Shown: piece after piece, positions 1 to 8,612 of the stretch
How the letters are laid out: every line of letters starts with the position of its first letter
How positions within the stretch are numbered: position 1 is the first letter of the stretch
Source of the DNA: Pseudomonadales bacterium
GTDB taxonomy: Bacteria > Pseudomonadota > Gammaproteobacteria > Pseudomonadales > Pseudohongiellaceae
Direction: 5' to 3'
Length of the DNA: 64,000 nucleotides
Assembly (NCBI GenBank): GCA_012103535.1
Contig: WLWQ01000002.1
Span: 558,001 to 622,000 of the forward strand
The notes under the pieces: generated by a model
What the model was told of the DNA's origin: nothing
Seen by the model: only the letters and a program-made list of their open reading frames with translations
Database searches by the model: none
Position numbers and translations under genes: made by a program

Positions 1-80
1 ACCTAATTCGAGTTCACATGAAAGAATAAATACCGAGTCGTCTAATAAAGGTTGTGTGACACTGCGCTTGCAACAGGAAA

Positions 81-374
81 TCAGTCGTCGTTGACTTTCA
101 CATCGAAGGCTTTCATTTCTCGACCCACGCTGGCCCAATACTCTTCCAGGTTATCCTGCATGGTCTCGAAAGCTTCATCACTGGCTTCAAGCAGTTCTTC
201 AAACTTCCCCCGGGTTTTTTTGCTTAAAGCCTGGAGTTTTTGCAAGTTTTCATGCTCTTCAGAGACTAAATCTTCTGCCATTTCTTCAACTTGATCTTTG
301 AGTTTGTCGATTTCTCGTTCCAAATCTTCCAGTTTTTGTTTCACCTTCACTTCATATTGTTTGCGCTGACTCAT
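81..374 (-). CDS. small charged coiled-coil protein
   Basis: A 97-residue protein, mostly Glu/Lys/Asp with heptad-like Leu spacing from about residue 10 to 80, so one long coiled coil is predicted. There is no signal peptide or membrane segment, so it is probably cytoplasmic. A good Shine-Dalgarno (GGAGG about 7 bases before ATG) supports the start. It is divergent from the cysteine synthase gene. No specific family is recognised; short coiled-coil stress-associated proteins look like this, but that is only a resemblance. Confidence 0.6.
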   Translation of the reverse strand: MSQRKQYEVKVKQKLEDLEREIDKLKDQVEEMAEDLVSEEHENLQKLQALSKKTRGKFEELLEASDEAFETMQDNLEEYWASVGREMKAFDVKVNDD

Positions 375-544
375 GCCTGGCCTCCAAGCAATTGGTGGTT
401 GTGTATGAATGTCAGTGTAAGAGTTGATTAAAATAGCTAATTGATTACGGTCAATAGTCGCAGCAAAAATAGTGGTTTCGGTTTTACTGGCTATTGCCTA
501 TGATTTGCCATTCGATTTGAGCAGTTGCTGAATAGGAACCCTTC

Positions 545-1498
545 ATGATCTACCAAAACATTCTTGAAACGATTGGTAATACGCCAGTCGTAAAACTGCA
601 ACGAGTGGCGCCAGAAAACCAGAATATCTATGCCAAACTGGAGGCGTTTAATCCTTTGGCTTCGGTTAAAGATCGATTGGCCATCGCCATCATCGAAGAT
701 GCCGAAAAGAGTGGAGCCCTCCAACCAGGCCAAACCGTGGTGGAGGCGACTTCAGGAAACACGGGTATCGCTCTGGCAATGGTCTGTGCCGCAAAAGGCT
801 ACCCCTTTGTGGCCACCATGGTGGAAACTTTTTCAGTTGAACGCCGCAAGATCATGAAAGCCCTGGGGGCTAAGGTCATCCTTACTCCGGCGGCAGAAAG
901 AGGCACTGGTATGGTGCGCAGAGCGGAAGAACTGGCCATGCAACACGGTTGGTTTCTTGCCAGTCAGTTTGAAAATCCTGCCAATCCGGCCTATCACCGC
1001 AATACCACTGGTCCAGAAATACTTAGAGATTTCGCCGGCAAAGATTTTGGCTATTTTGTTACCGGCTGGGGTACCGGCGGCACGCTGACCGGTGCCAGCC
1101 AGATGATTAAGTTGGCGCGCCCGGATGTAAAAATCATTGCCACGGAACCAGAAGCAGCAGCACTGCTTTCCGGTAAAGAGTGGCAACCCCATAAGATTCA
1201 GGGATGGACTCCAGATTTTATTCCCGGCGTTTTAGATAAGAGCGTAGTTGATGAGCTCGTAACGGTTACAGACGACGAAGCGATTTCGACAGCCAAACGT
1301 TTGTCGGCTGAAGAAGGCATATTTTGCGGAATATCTGCCGGTGGCACTATGGCAGCCGCACTCAAAGTCGCGGCCGATGCTCCAGCTAATAGTAGCTTCG
1401 TCGTAATGCTTCCAGATACTGGAGAGCGTTATTTATCTTCACCGTTATTTGCAGACATCTCAGAAGAATCTGATGATGAATGGCTAGGGAGTCTCTAG
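545..1498 (+). CDS. cysK: cysteine synthase (O-acetylserine sulfhydrylase, PLP-dependent)
   Basis: Fold-type II PLP enzyme that makes L-cysteine from O-acetylserine and sulfide in the cytoplasm. Visible are the PLP lysine in SVKDR (Lys42), the substrate-binding loop TSGNTG (about residues 69-74), the phosphate-binding GTGGT (about 174-178) and the C-terminal PDTGERYLS motif. The 317-residue length is normal for CysK/CysM. The start has AGGAAC upstream. The segment ETFSVERRK resembles CysK (METMSxERR) more than CysM, so cysK is preferred, but the A/B assignment is not certain. The broken cyclase gene follows on the same strand. Confidence 0.88.
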   Translation: MIYQNILETIGNTPVVKLQRVAPENQNIYAKLEAFNPLASVKDRLAIAIIEDAEKSGALQPGQTVVEATSGNTGIALAMVCAAKGYPFVATMVETFSVERRKIMKALGAKVILTPAAERGTGMVRRAEELAMQHGWFLASQFENPANPAYHRNTTGPEILRDFAGKDFGYFVTGWGTGGTLTGASQMIKLARPDVKIIATEPEAAALLSGKEWQPHKIQGWTPDFIPGVLDKSVVDELVTVTDDEAISTAKRLSAEEGIFCGISAGGTMAAALKVAADAPANSSFVVMLPDTGERYLSSPLFADISEESDDEWLGSL

Positions 1499-1507
1499 GA
1501 GAAAGTT

Positions 1508-1561
1508 ATGTATAAGAAAATGAAAATTGTCATAACAATAGCTCTATTGTTTTAAGCTTCA
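1508..1561 (+). other. 5' end of the cyclase gene, interrupted by an in-frame TAA
   Basis: An ATG at 1508 reads MYKKMKIVITIALLF, then TAA (1553-1555), then A-S-L-L-N-Q-S-I-A-Q in the same frame as the cyclase that follows. Restoring Leu (TTA) at the stop would give a complete Sec signal peptide with a cleavage site after SIA. TAA cannot encode selenocysteine, so this is a nonsense mutation, a sequencing or assembly error, or a sign that translation restarts at TTG 1562/1565. Confidence 0.65.
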
Positions 1562-2491
1562 TTGTTGAACCAATCTATTGCGCAAGAACAATTAAGCCAG
1601 GAAGAGGTTTATGGCTGGTTTGAAACCCTGTCTAACTGGGGACGCTGGGGAGCTAACGATCAATTGGGCACCGTTAATCTAATTACCGATGAAACCCGGG
1701 TAGCCGCAGCGCAGCTCGTAGAAACCGGTGTGTCTGTTTCCATGGCTCATCCTATTCTTACCGATGCGGCGGCGGACAACGGTAATCCTTATGATCATCG
1801 CATGACTGCTGTTGGCAGCAGCCCGGGCCCCTGGTCTGGTGATTTCATCGGCGTGTCTTACCATGGTTACGCCCATTCTCATCTGGATGCACTCTGTCAT
1901 CGCTTCCAATTCGGCACCATGTATAACGGCTATTCAGAAGACGAAGTCACCGAAGAAGGCTGCGCGCAACTTTCGATTGCGGGATTTGGCAATGGCATTT
2001 TCGGGCGTGGCATTGTGTTGGATTTTCCCAGGTTGCGCGAAGTTGATTGGTTGGAAAACGGCACGGCTATTACCCCGGCATGGCTGGAGGAATGGGAAGA
2101 GGAACACGGCATTACCATCGGTACCGGCGATATTGTGCTGATTCGCACCGGACGCTGGCCTCGACGTGATGCTGTAGGTCCCTGGAATTTGGCACAGGAC
2201 TCAGCCGGACTTCATGCAAGCAGTGTCGCCTGGTTAAAAGAGCGAAACGTTGCATTGATCGGTAGCGACAGTGCGTTGGATGTAAAACCTTCCGGAGTCA
2301 CTGATTTTGATTCCCCCGTACACGCATTGATTCTTGTGGCGCTTGGTATGCCAATCTTCGATAACCTGGATTTAGAAGCGGTAGCGGAAGAGGCGGTGCG
2401 ACACGGTCGGCCCGAATTTTTATTCACTGCTGCACCGATTCGCGTTGAAGGTGGTACTGGATCGCCTTTAAATCCTATTGCTACTTTCTAA
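1562..2491 (+). CDS. cyclase-family metal hydrolase (kynurenine-formamidase-like)
   Basis: Belongs to the cyclase / arylformamidase-like superfamily. The metal-binding signature HSHLDALCH is near residue 100, followed by conserved GRGIVLDF and GDIVLIRTG segments. These enzymes hydrolyse amide or lactone-type bonds with a metal; the substrate cannot be told here. The coordinates cover the part open to translation from a TTG. The true start was probably at 1508 with a signal peptide, cut by the TAA at 1553, so the protein is either periplasmic with a sequence error or a leaderless or inactive remnant. The catalytic domain is intact. A DsbA-like isomerase gene begins 15 bases downstream, so the two may be co-transcribed. 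Confidence 0.75.
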   Translation: MLNQSIAQEQLSQEEVYGWFETLSNWGRWGANDQLGTVNLITDETRVAAAQLVETGVSVSMAHPILTDAAADNGNPYDHRMTAVGSSPGPWSGDFIGVSYHGYAHSHLDALCHRFQFGTMYNGYSEDEVTEEGCAQLSIAGFGNGIFGRGIVLDFPRLREVDWLENGTAITPAWLEEWEEEHGITIGTGDIVLIRTGRWPRRDAVGPWNLAQDSAGLHASSVAWLKERNVALIGSDSALDVKPSGVTDFDSPVHALILVALGMPIFDNLDLEAVAEEAVRHGRPEFLFTAAPIRVEGGTGSPLNPIATF

Positions 2492-2506
2492 TAATAGTCG
2501 AAGCAA

Positions 2507-3136
2507 ATGACGCAAATCATCGAAGTCTTTTTTTCCTTTCGCAGTCCGTACTCCTACTTGGCAACTCCTGAATTGTTGCGCCTGGAACAGGACTTTGATG
2601 TGGAAGTGGTATTGCGACCGGTTCTGCCATTAGCAGTAAGAAGACCCGATTTTTTTAGTCCGGAAAATTTAAAGCGTGCCAAATACATCCGTATGGATTG
2701 GTTACGGCGTGCCGAATTTCTTGGCATGGCCGGTGTCTGGCCGGATCCGGATCCTATTGTGCAGGACATGAAAACCTATGAGATTGCCAAGGAGCAACCG
2801 TACATCTACGAGCTGACTAAATTAGGTGTGGAAGCAGAACGACAGGGTCAAGGTATCGAATTTGTAAAGGCAGTCTCCCATCTTATTTTCGGTGGAACCA
2901 AAGGCTGGAATGAAGGAGAGCATCTGGCAGAAACCGCAGCTTCAATAGGGCTAGATTTATCTCAAATGCGTGCCGCTATTGAAGATGGCAACCATCTGGA
3001 TCAAGTCACAAAAAATCAGGAAGCGCTCGATGCCGCAGGACACTGGGGAGTACCCAGCTTCCTGTTAAACGGAGAGGTGTTTTTTGGTCAGGACAGAATT
3101 GATACCTTGCGTTGGCGTCTCAGCCAACAGGCATAG
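2507..3136 (+). CDS. DsbA-fold isomerase, 2-hydroxychromene-2-carboxylate isomerase-like
   Basis: A 209-residue cytoplasmic thioredoxin-fold protein of the DsbA/GST-kappa group. The N-terminal FSFRSPYSYLA replaces the CxxC of true DsbA with a Ser-Pro-Tyr motif, and the C-terminal GVPSFLLNGEVFFGQDR is typical of 2-hydroxychromene-2-carboxylate isomerases, which use glutathione in aromatic degradation. No signal peptide is present. It lies directly after the cyclase gene. No other aromatic-pathway genes are nearby, so the natural substrate is unknown. Confidence 0.8.
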   Translation: MTQIIEVFFSFRSPYSYLATPELLRLEQDFDVEVVLRPVLPLAVRRPDFFSPENLKRAKYIRMDWLRRAEFLGMAGVWPDPDPIVQDMKTYEIAKEQPYIYELTKLGVEAERQGQGIEFVKAVSHLIFGGTKGWNEGEHLAETAASIGLDLSQMRAAIEDGNHLDQVTKNQEALDAAGHWGVPSFLLNGEVFFGQDRIDTLRWRLSQQA

Positions 3137-3146
3137 CAATCGAAAT

Positions 3147-3187
3147 AAAAAAATGCCGACTGCGACACTTTGTGAACACAGCCGGCA
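3147..3187 (-). terminator. rho-independent terminator of the TonB-receptor gene
   Basis: Read on the minus strand, a 9-bp stem (TGCCGGCTG pairing with CAGTCGGCA, one G-U) is followed by a run of T. It lies about 30 bases after the receptor stop codon and between two convergent genes. Confidence 0.75.
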
Positions 3188-3217
3188 ACTAGCTTGAGTA
3201 ACAAGTAGACTTTATTC

Positions 3218-5386
3218 CTACCATTCATATTGAACGCGGCCAAAAAAGTTACGACCATGTCCGAACATGCGACTTCCTCGTGGCACTGTGCTCATTAGAA
3301 CGCGATTAAATCCACTTAGATGATCGATGTAATCTTCATCAAACAAGTTTTCCGCGCCAGCACTGACAATCCAGTTGTTATCTAACACCCAGGTCAGGTA
3401 AACATTGGTAAGTGCATGGCCTTCTGTACTAGCAAAGGAATTATTGCCGTTAGTTGGATCGTTGGTATTCGTTGCTGAGATATCGTTCTGATCAGCGGTC
3501 CAAACCTGTTCAAGTTTCGCCTGGAATGTCGCGGTCTCATAAAAAGCCGAGAGCCGGAGATTGTTTGGCATGATGCGATACAAATGATCGTTAATATCTT
3601 CCCGTTCACCGTCTATTGATGAATAGATGCCTTCAAGGCGCCAGTCGTCATTTATTCTTGCGCCAAAAGTTAGATCTAATCCTTCAAATTCTGCTTCGGT
3701 ATTGGCAAACATAAGTGGTGTTGGATCGCCGTTCGCGTTTGCAGATACACCTACTACTGCCATATTGGTAGCGGCAATTCCTTGAATGTAATCGTCCACG
3801 TTGCGTCGATAGATTCGTGGTGAAAAATAGAAAGTGTCGTATTCCCAGTCGAGCCCGATTTCCCATTGCCGACTTTCTTTCGGGTCTAGCATTGGATTCC
3901 CAATGTAGTTGTTACCGTCACCAAGTCCTGCGTTTGCTTCCAGCGGAATCCATAGATACCGTTCTTGATAGAGTGGCGAACGCATTTTTTGTGCGAAACC
4001 CAGCTCCAGTACTAAATTGTCCGTTGCCTGATAACGAGTTTTTACAACCCAATCTTCATTGCTGTCGCTCTCGCTTCTATCGCCATTATTGAATCCTTCA
4101 CGCAGCATCCAGACGGCTCGGGGTGGAGTACCCATTGGCCACATCATTGGATTCATGTCTACCAGTCGAGCGGGAAAGGCGTCTACTACTCCTGCTTCCA
4201 TGTCGACATCATCAAAACGAATTCCCGCCTCCAGATACCAACGATCGTTCAGTGTGGTGGACCACTGTCCGTAATAAGCAAAACTATCTACCTCAACGTC
4301 GTTGAAATTGGTAACAAAGAACGGTGCAAAGTCCGGATCGTGCACAACGGCATCGTGGGTAGCATCTTTACCCTCTATGCCTAATACGAATGTTCCCCCG
4401 GCAAGCGGAAAATCGATAGCAACTTTAAAACCGGATTCTTCACTTTCGGTATCTACCATGCGCTTGTCGTCGCCTAAAAATGGCGGCAACATCAAGCTTG
4501 AAAAATCGGGAGACGGGCGGAGTAAGAAATTGCTCATGCCATGGTCAATATCAGAACCATAAACTCGTACTTCCAAGCCAACGTTATCGAAGCTGGTTCT
4601 GTAACTGGCATTCCAGATATCTGTTTCAAACCAATCGATATCCATAGGCAGACTTGGTGTGCCGGTATCGTCGGTTTCGATGCGATAGTAATTTATATCA
4701 AATTCATGATTGCCCGAGTTAAAGCCATAACCGAAGCCATAAACATCACGATCATATTCAGTTGCGTCTACCTCACCTTTAGCAGATTCATAATCGTCGC
4801 CCTGATCGAAACTACCGACACCGTAGAAACGATGGTTGCGGGATGACACACCCAAAACGCCGGAAAATGAAGTGCTGCCATCGACACTGCCAAATGCCGC
4901 TTCGGTATCACCGGTGAAATTCCAGCCATTGCCACCGTTATAGGCGGGTCGTTTCCACAATGCAGTCGCTGCACCACCAATGCCGCCACCGGTTGTAATC
5001 GACGCAATTCCTTGCTCGACGACAATCTCTTCCATCAATCCGGCTGGAATATGGTGTAGCGGAGGCGCCATCCAATTCGGGCCACCGCCGTGAATCAGCA
5101 TGCCGTCGACTCGCACATTAATGCGGGGACCAAACATACCGCGGTATTGAATCTGTCCTGTGAGTGGACCATTGCTGGTGGCGGCGCCACCTGGCACCTG
5201 GTTAATTAGTTTAGCGGCATCGACGGCGGCACCGGCGCGGTTAGCGGTAAATTCTTTCTGAATAAATTCCTGACGACCTATGACGAAAATTTCTTCAATG
5301 GAGTCGTCTTGTGCTAACACAGTACCGCTAATTACTATAAAGGGCTGGGCTGCGGTCACTGCCAGTGTTATTACTTTTTTATTCAC
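3218..5386 (-). CDS. TonB-dependent outer-membrane receptor
   Basis: A 722-residue receptor: signal peptide (residues 1-25, ending VLAQ), TonB-box-like IEEIFVIG, plug domain with GQIQYRGMFGPRINVRVDG, a beta-barrel and a C-terminal aromatic residue (VQYEW) typical of outer-membrane insertion. The plug segment NWMAPPLHHIP and Met-rich stretches such as MNPMMWPMG recall copper-type receptors (OprC/NosA), but this is a weak inference. It starts at GTG with GGAGAG four bases upstream; a short in-frame upstream ORF ends right before it. It is followed by its own terminator. Confidence 0.88.
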   Translation of the reverse strand: MNKKVITLAVTAAQPFIVISGTVLAQDDSIEEIFVIGRQEFIQKEFTANRAGAAVDAAKLINQVPGGAATSNGPLTGQIQYRGMFGPRINVRVDGMLIHGGGPNWMAPPLHHIPAGLMEEIVVEQGIASITTGGGIGGAATALWKRPAYNGGNGWNFTGDTEAAFGSVDGSTSFSGVLGVSSRNHRFYGVGSFDQGDDYESAKGEVDATEYDRDVYGFGYGFNSGNHEFDINYYRIETDDTGTPSLPMDIDWFETDIWNASYRTSFDNVGLEVRVYGSDIDHGMSNFLLRPSPDFSSLMLPPFLGDDKRMVDTESEESGFKVAIDFPLAGGTFVLGIEGKDATHDAVVHDPDFAPFFVTNFNDVEVDSFAYYGQWSTTLNDRWYLEAGIRFDDVDMEAGVVDAFPARLVDMNPMMWPMGTPPRAVWMLREGFNNGDRSESDSNEDWVVKTRYQATDNLVLELGFAQKMRSPLYQERYLWIPLEANAGLGDGNNYIGNPMLDPKESRQWEIGLDWEYDTFYFSPRIYRRNVDDYIQGIAATNMAVVGVSANANGDPTPLMFANTEAEFEGLDLTFGARINDDWRLEGIYSSIDGEREDINDHLYRIMPNNLRLSAFYETATFQAKLEQVWTADQNDISATNTNDPTNGNNSFASTEGHALTNVYLTWVLDNNWIVSAGAENLFDEDYIDHLSGFNRVLMSTVPRGSRMFGHGRNFFGRVQYEW

Positions 5387-5440
5387 TTATCTCTCCCAAA
5401 GAGCAGTCAAAAAACTGAGGAAAATTATAAAGTTGCGCAT
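5387..5440 (-). CDS. possible 17-residue upstream ORF of the TonB receptor
   Basis: ATG preceded by GGAG reads MRNFIIFLSFLTALWER and ends with TAA directly abutting the receptor GTG, in the same frame. It could be a leader peptide that couples translation, or chance. Nothing else supports it. Confidence 0.25.
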   Translation of the reverse strand: MRNFIIFLSFLTALWER

Positions 5441-5668
5441 TTCCAACTCCTATGTGGCATATTGTCACTGCGGCAATTTGTCGCAGCATTTTTGAGTAGA
5501 TAAGCGCTTGAAATTCAATGAGTTAGTTGAGTTCGTGAGATGTTTTCAGGCATTGTCCCAGTAGGGGACGATTAAGTTCTGATTCAGGTCAAATTCAATA
5601 TAAAGGTTAAAACTTGTTACGATTTCATTAGGTGCCAGTGCGGGGTTTATCGATTAACTGATTCGACT

Positions 5669-6682
5669 ATGAAGACGAAGTTTTTTCAGAGCCTTCTAAT
5701 AGCATTGTTGCTCACGACAAGCGCAGCAATCAGTGCCCAGGACACTGAAGCGGAGGAACAATCCTCAGCGGTGGAGGAAGCACGTGCCCTGGAAATTTCC
5801 CAGGAATTGTCAGCTCGCCAGGCGGCAATTGAAAATATTCAGAGTGATCTGGGAATTTACGATCCATCACTGTTGGAAGCCTATGGCGATATGGGTCGTT
5901 TCTATGCCGAGTTAGAAGACTACGAAAATGCAGTTCGGCTTTACTCCGAAGCCTTGCAGATCGCTCGCATCAACACAGGTCTCTACAGTCACGAACAGAT
6001 TCCAATTCTCGATTCACTGATTGAGAACAATGGTCGCGCCAGCCAATGGGAAGAGGTAGATGATCTTCAGGAGCTCTACTACTTAATCAATTCACGTCTG
6101 TATGAACTTACGGATCAGGAATACCTCAGTGCGGCGGAAATTTATGGCGCCTGGAAATTACGCCTGGTGCGCGAAAATCTGCTAGACCAGTCAGGTTTCA
6201 GCCTGCTCAATACGGCAGAAGATCTGAGTCTATTCTATGAGCGAATTATCGAAAGTCTGGAATTGGTGCCTGGTTTTCGTCGAGAAGAACTTCTCACTAT
6301 CATTTACGGGAAATCGCAAACAGATCTGACCCTGGCAAGATCAGTGGCGGCAACACCCTACACTGCATTTCAGGGAACAGAGAATCAGTTTATTAGCCAG
6401 GTTCGCTGTACAAATGTACGTAATTCGCAGGGGCAGGTGGTGCGGCAGTGTTTTACGGTACAGGTGGAAAATCCCCGTTATCGACTCTCCCAGCGAGATG
6501 CCAAACAATTTGCACTGCAGCGCCACACGCGGGACATTTCCCGCGCCATTGCGAAATTGGAAGGCATAAGAACCAGCAGCAGCGAACTGACTATTGGCCA
6601 GAAACAACAAATTGACGTGCAAATCGGAGAATTAGTCACCGAATCGGAGCAACTGGTCAGGTCCTCCCGCAGACTGTTTTAG
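5669..6682 (+). CDS. exported TPR-containing protein, function unknown
   Basis: A 337-residue protein with a Sec signal peptide (residues 1-23, ending ISAQ). Residues about 65-105 (YGDMGRFYAELEDYENAVRL) form a clear tetratricopeptide repeat with neighbouring degenerate ones. The C-terminal third is helical with many Arg and Gln. TPRs bind partner proteins, so a periplasmic scaffold role is likely. It is divergent from the TonB receptor and about 160 bases ahead of the peroxiredoxin gene. No enzyme motif was found. Confidence 0.75.
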   Translation: MKTKFFQSLLIALLLTTSAAISAQDTEAEEQSSAVEEARALEISQELSARQAAIENIQSDLGIYDPSLLEAYGDMGRFYAELEDYENAVRLYSEALQIARINTGLYSHEQIPILDSLIENNGRASQWEEVDDLQELYYLINSRLYELTDQEYLSAAEIYGAWKLRLVRENLLDQSGFSLLNTAEDLSLFYERIIESLELVPGFRREELLTIIYGKSQTDLTLARSVAATPYTAFQGTENQFISQVRCTNVRNSQGQVVRQCFTVQVENPRYRLSQRDAKQFALQRHTRDISRAIAKLEGIRTSSSELTIGQKQQIDVQIGELVTESEQLVRSSRRLF

Positions 6683-6841
6683 TATCCCGGCTGAAAATGT
6701 CAGTCCTTGCAATAGAAAATCCAGCCCAAATACCCGGTTTTCAAGCGATATAGCTGGAAATTTTCCCCTACAAAAGGTACAAAAGAATCCGCTGAAGGGA
6801 GCAATTCTCACTTCGGCCTCTAACAATAACTGGAGGAGATT

Positions 6842-7384
6842 ATGTCTCAATTTGCCAATCGGCTATCTCGAGTCCTACTGTCCGCTTTAGTGGCAGTGTT
6901 GGCACTTGGGAGTCAGTTTGCGGCAGCTCTGGAAGTCGGCGATAAAGCGCCGGATTTCAATCTGCAGGCATCTGATGGCGAAACTTACTCCTTATCTCAA
7001 TTTTCTGGAGATAAGCCTGTAATTATCGCTTTCTTTCCCAAAGCCTTTACCGGTGGCTGAACTATGCAATGTAAAGCGCTGCGTGACAGTGCCAGAGAAA
7101 TTCAGAGTTTCGACGTTGCATACTTTATGGCCAGTGTAGATACGCTGGAAGATAACACTGCTTTTGCCGCAGAGCATGAAGCTGGTTTTCCAATCCTTGC
7201 TGATCCAACTAAGGAAATGACAGGTGAATACGACGTTCTTATGGAAGTCGGATTTGCTAATCGCTGGACGTTCTATATAGACGCGGACGGCACCATCCTT
7301 AAGATCGACAAGGAAACCAACCCAGCAACGGCGGGGCGGGACCTGGTGGACAACATGGAAACACTAGGATTCTCAAAGATCTAG
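6842..7384 (+). CDS. peroxiredoxin, probable selenoprotein (TGA = Sec73)
   Basis: A 180-codon AhpC/TSA-PrxQ-type peroxiredoxin with a Sec signal peptide (residues 1-28), so periplasmic; it would reduce peroxides with thiol donors. The frame is continuous from ATG 6842 (strong GGAGGA site) to 7384 except for TGA at 7058-7060. The context is PKAFTGG-U-TMQCK, where the family has the peroxidatic Cys; a second Cys sits at residue 77. Conserved family sequence on both sides (DKAPDFNL before; VDTLEDN and GFPILADP after) argues against a pseudogene. A stem-loop of suitable geometry follows the TGA, and a terminator follows the gene. Ordinary callers will split it in two. Confidence 0.88.
7058..7092 (+). 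promoter_or_regulatory. candidate bacterial SECIS element in the peroxiredoxin mRNA
   Basis: After TGA 7058-7060 come 15 bases, then a 6-bp stem GCGCTG (7076-7081), loop CGTGA (7082-7086) and the matching arm CAGTGC (7087-7092). Distance to the loop (21 bases) and a G in the first two loop bases fit the usual description of bacterial SECIS hairpins bound by SelB. Folding was done by eye. Confidence 0.6.
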
Positions 7385-7408
7385 CTAGCTAGATTTTAAA
7401 GATTAACT

Positions 7409-7441
7409 AAAACCCGATCACTTTCCAGTGGTCGGGTTTTT
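7409..7441 (+). terminator. rho-independent terminator after the peroxiredoxin gene
   Basis: A 14-base arm (7409-7422) pairs with 7427-7440 around a TTCC loop (GACC-type core, one G-U), ending in a T run. It lies 25 bases after the stop codon. Confidence 0.9.
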
Positions 7442-7679
7442 GTTTTGTTTAGACTAGAGAAAAAGGAAACTTAGATGCAATTTCCTGTTCTAATCTAGTA
7501 ATACTTTTAAAAATTCAGTGCGTCTAATACTCAACAGGTGCACAGACTCTCGGCAGCAGAAAACAAGTCTTAAAAATGACATTTTTGACTTCATTCTGCT
7601 GCTATAAGTTGCGAGTTGTGGCGTTTTAAGCCCTATGCCAGAATACTCGTACTGCTTTCGGTAAGGGCGGGCAGCAATC

Positions 7680-8600
7680 ATGTCCAAATCAGGTATTTTC
7701 GCAATCGCGGCAGTGGCAATATTGACACTGCTATCACTCGTTTATTTCGCAGCTACTTTTGAAGCGCCAGAAGGCACGACAACTGTGGTTATCGAACCGC
7801 CTGTTTCTGCGGTACAGGAAGCCGAGCCGACAGAAAGACCGAGCCAGAACCAACAACAGAGCACACCGTTACCACAAATTCGTATCCAACCTCAGGCAGA
7901 ACCGCCGCCTGTTGCCGTAACGGCAGTCGAAGAAGTTGAGATCGCGCCTCCGCCTGAAGAAGTTGAAATCGAAGAAGAACCAATGGTTGTTCAGGCAGAA
8001 GACGGTGGAGTAGTCATTCAACTCCCTTCCCTAAATGCCTCCGACTCATTCGTATTTGATGGCCTGCAAGCACTGCAAAACGGCGCCGCTCTAGTGCAAC
8101 TGTTAGCTGAAGATCAAATAGTCAGAAAATTTGTCGTCTTTGTTGAAAATATTAGTCGCGGCGAGTTTCCGCAGACTGGTTTACCTTACCGTGCCCTAGG
8201 GCAGGAGATGGCAGTAAGAAATATCGATGAAAATCTGTTTGTCATGGACGAATCAGCCCATGCGCGTTTCGATAACGCAGTGCGCACTTTCGTTTCGATC
8301 GACAGCGAAGCAGCAATGGCTTTTTACCGCACCCTATCACCTTTGTTCCAACAGGCTTACGCAGAGATTGGATTTAGAAACGTAAGTTTCGATGACACTT
8401 TGCGTGCAGCGATTAACAATGTTTTGCGAACAACCAATATGGAAGGCCCTTACCAATTGGTGCAACCTTCACTAATGTACCTGTATGCCGATGCCTCGAT
8501 CGAAAACCTACAGGAAGTTCATAAGCAACTCATTCGCATCGGACCGGACAACACATCTCTGCTAAAAGCCAAGCTTCGTGAATTCATTGCTCTGCTATAA
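7680..8600 (+). CDS. membrane-anchored DUF3014-family protein
   Basis: A 306-residue protein. One N-terminal membrane segment (residues about 5-26) is followed by a Pro/Glu/Gln-rich linker (about 30-115), then a folded domain with SDSFVFDGL, RKFVVFVENISRG and LRTTNMEGPYQLVQP, which I recognise as DUF3014. The C-terminal NTSLLKAKLREFIALL is also typical. The domain would face the periplasm. Its function is not known. The sulfurtransferase gene starts 12 bases after its stop, so they may form an operon. Confidence 0.8.
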   Translation: MSKSGIFAIAAVAILTLLSLVYFAATFEAPEGTTTVVIEPPVSAVQEAEPTERPSQNQQQSTPLPQIRIQPQAEPPPVAVTAVEEVEIAPPPEEVEIEEEPMVVQAEDGGVVIQLPSLNASDSFVFDGLQALQNGAALVQLLAEDQIVRKFVVFVENISRGEFPQTGLPYRALGQEMAVRNIDENLFVMDESAHARFDNAVRTFVSIDSEAAMAFYRTLSPLFQQAYAEIGFRNVSFDDTLRAAINNVLRTTNMEGPYQLVQPSLMYLYADASIENLQEVHKQLIRIGPDNTSLLKAKLREFIALL

Positions 8601-8612
8601 CGCTAATATTTA

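Noticed and set aside
1553..1555. TAA as a recoded codon in the cyclase gene
   Set aside because: Only TGA is used for selenocysteine; a mutation or sequencing error is simpler.
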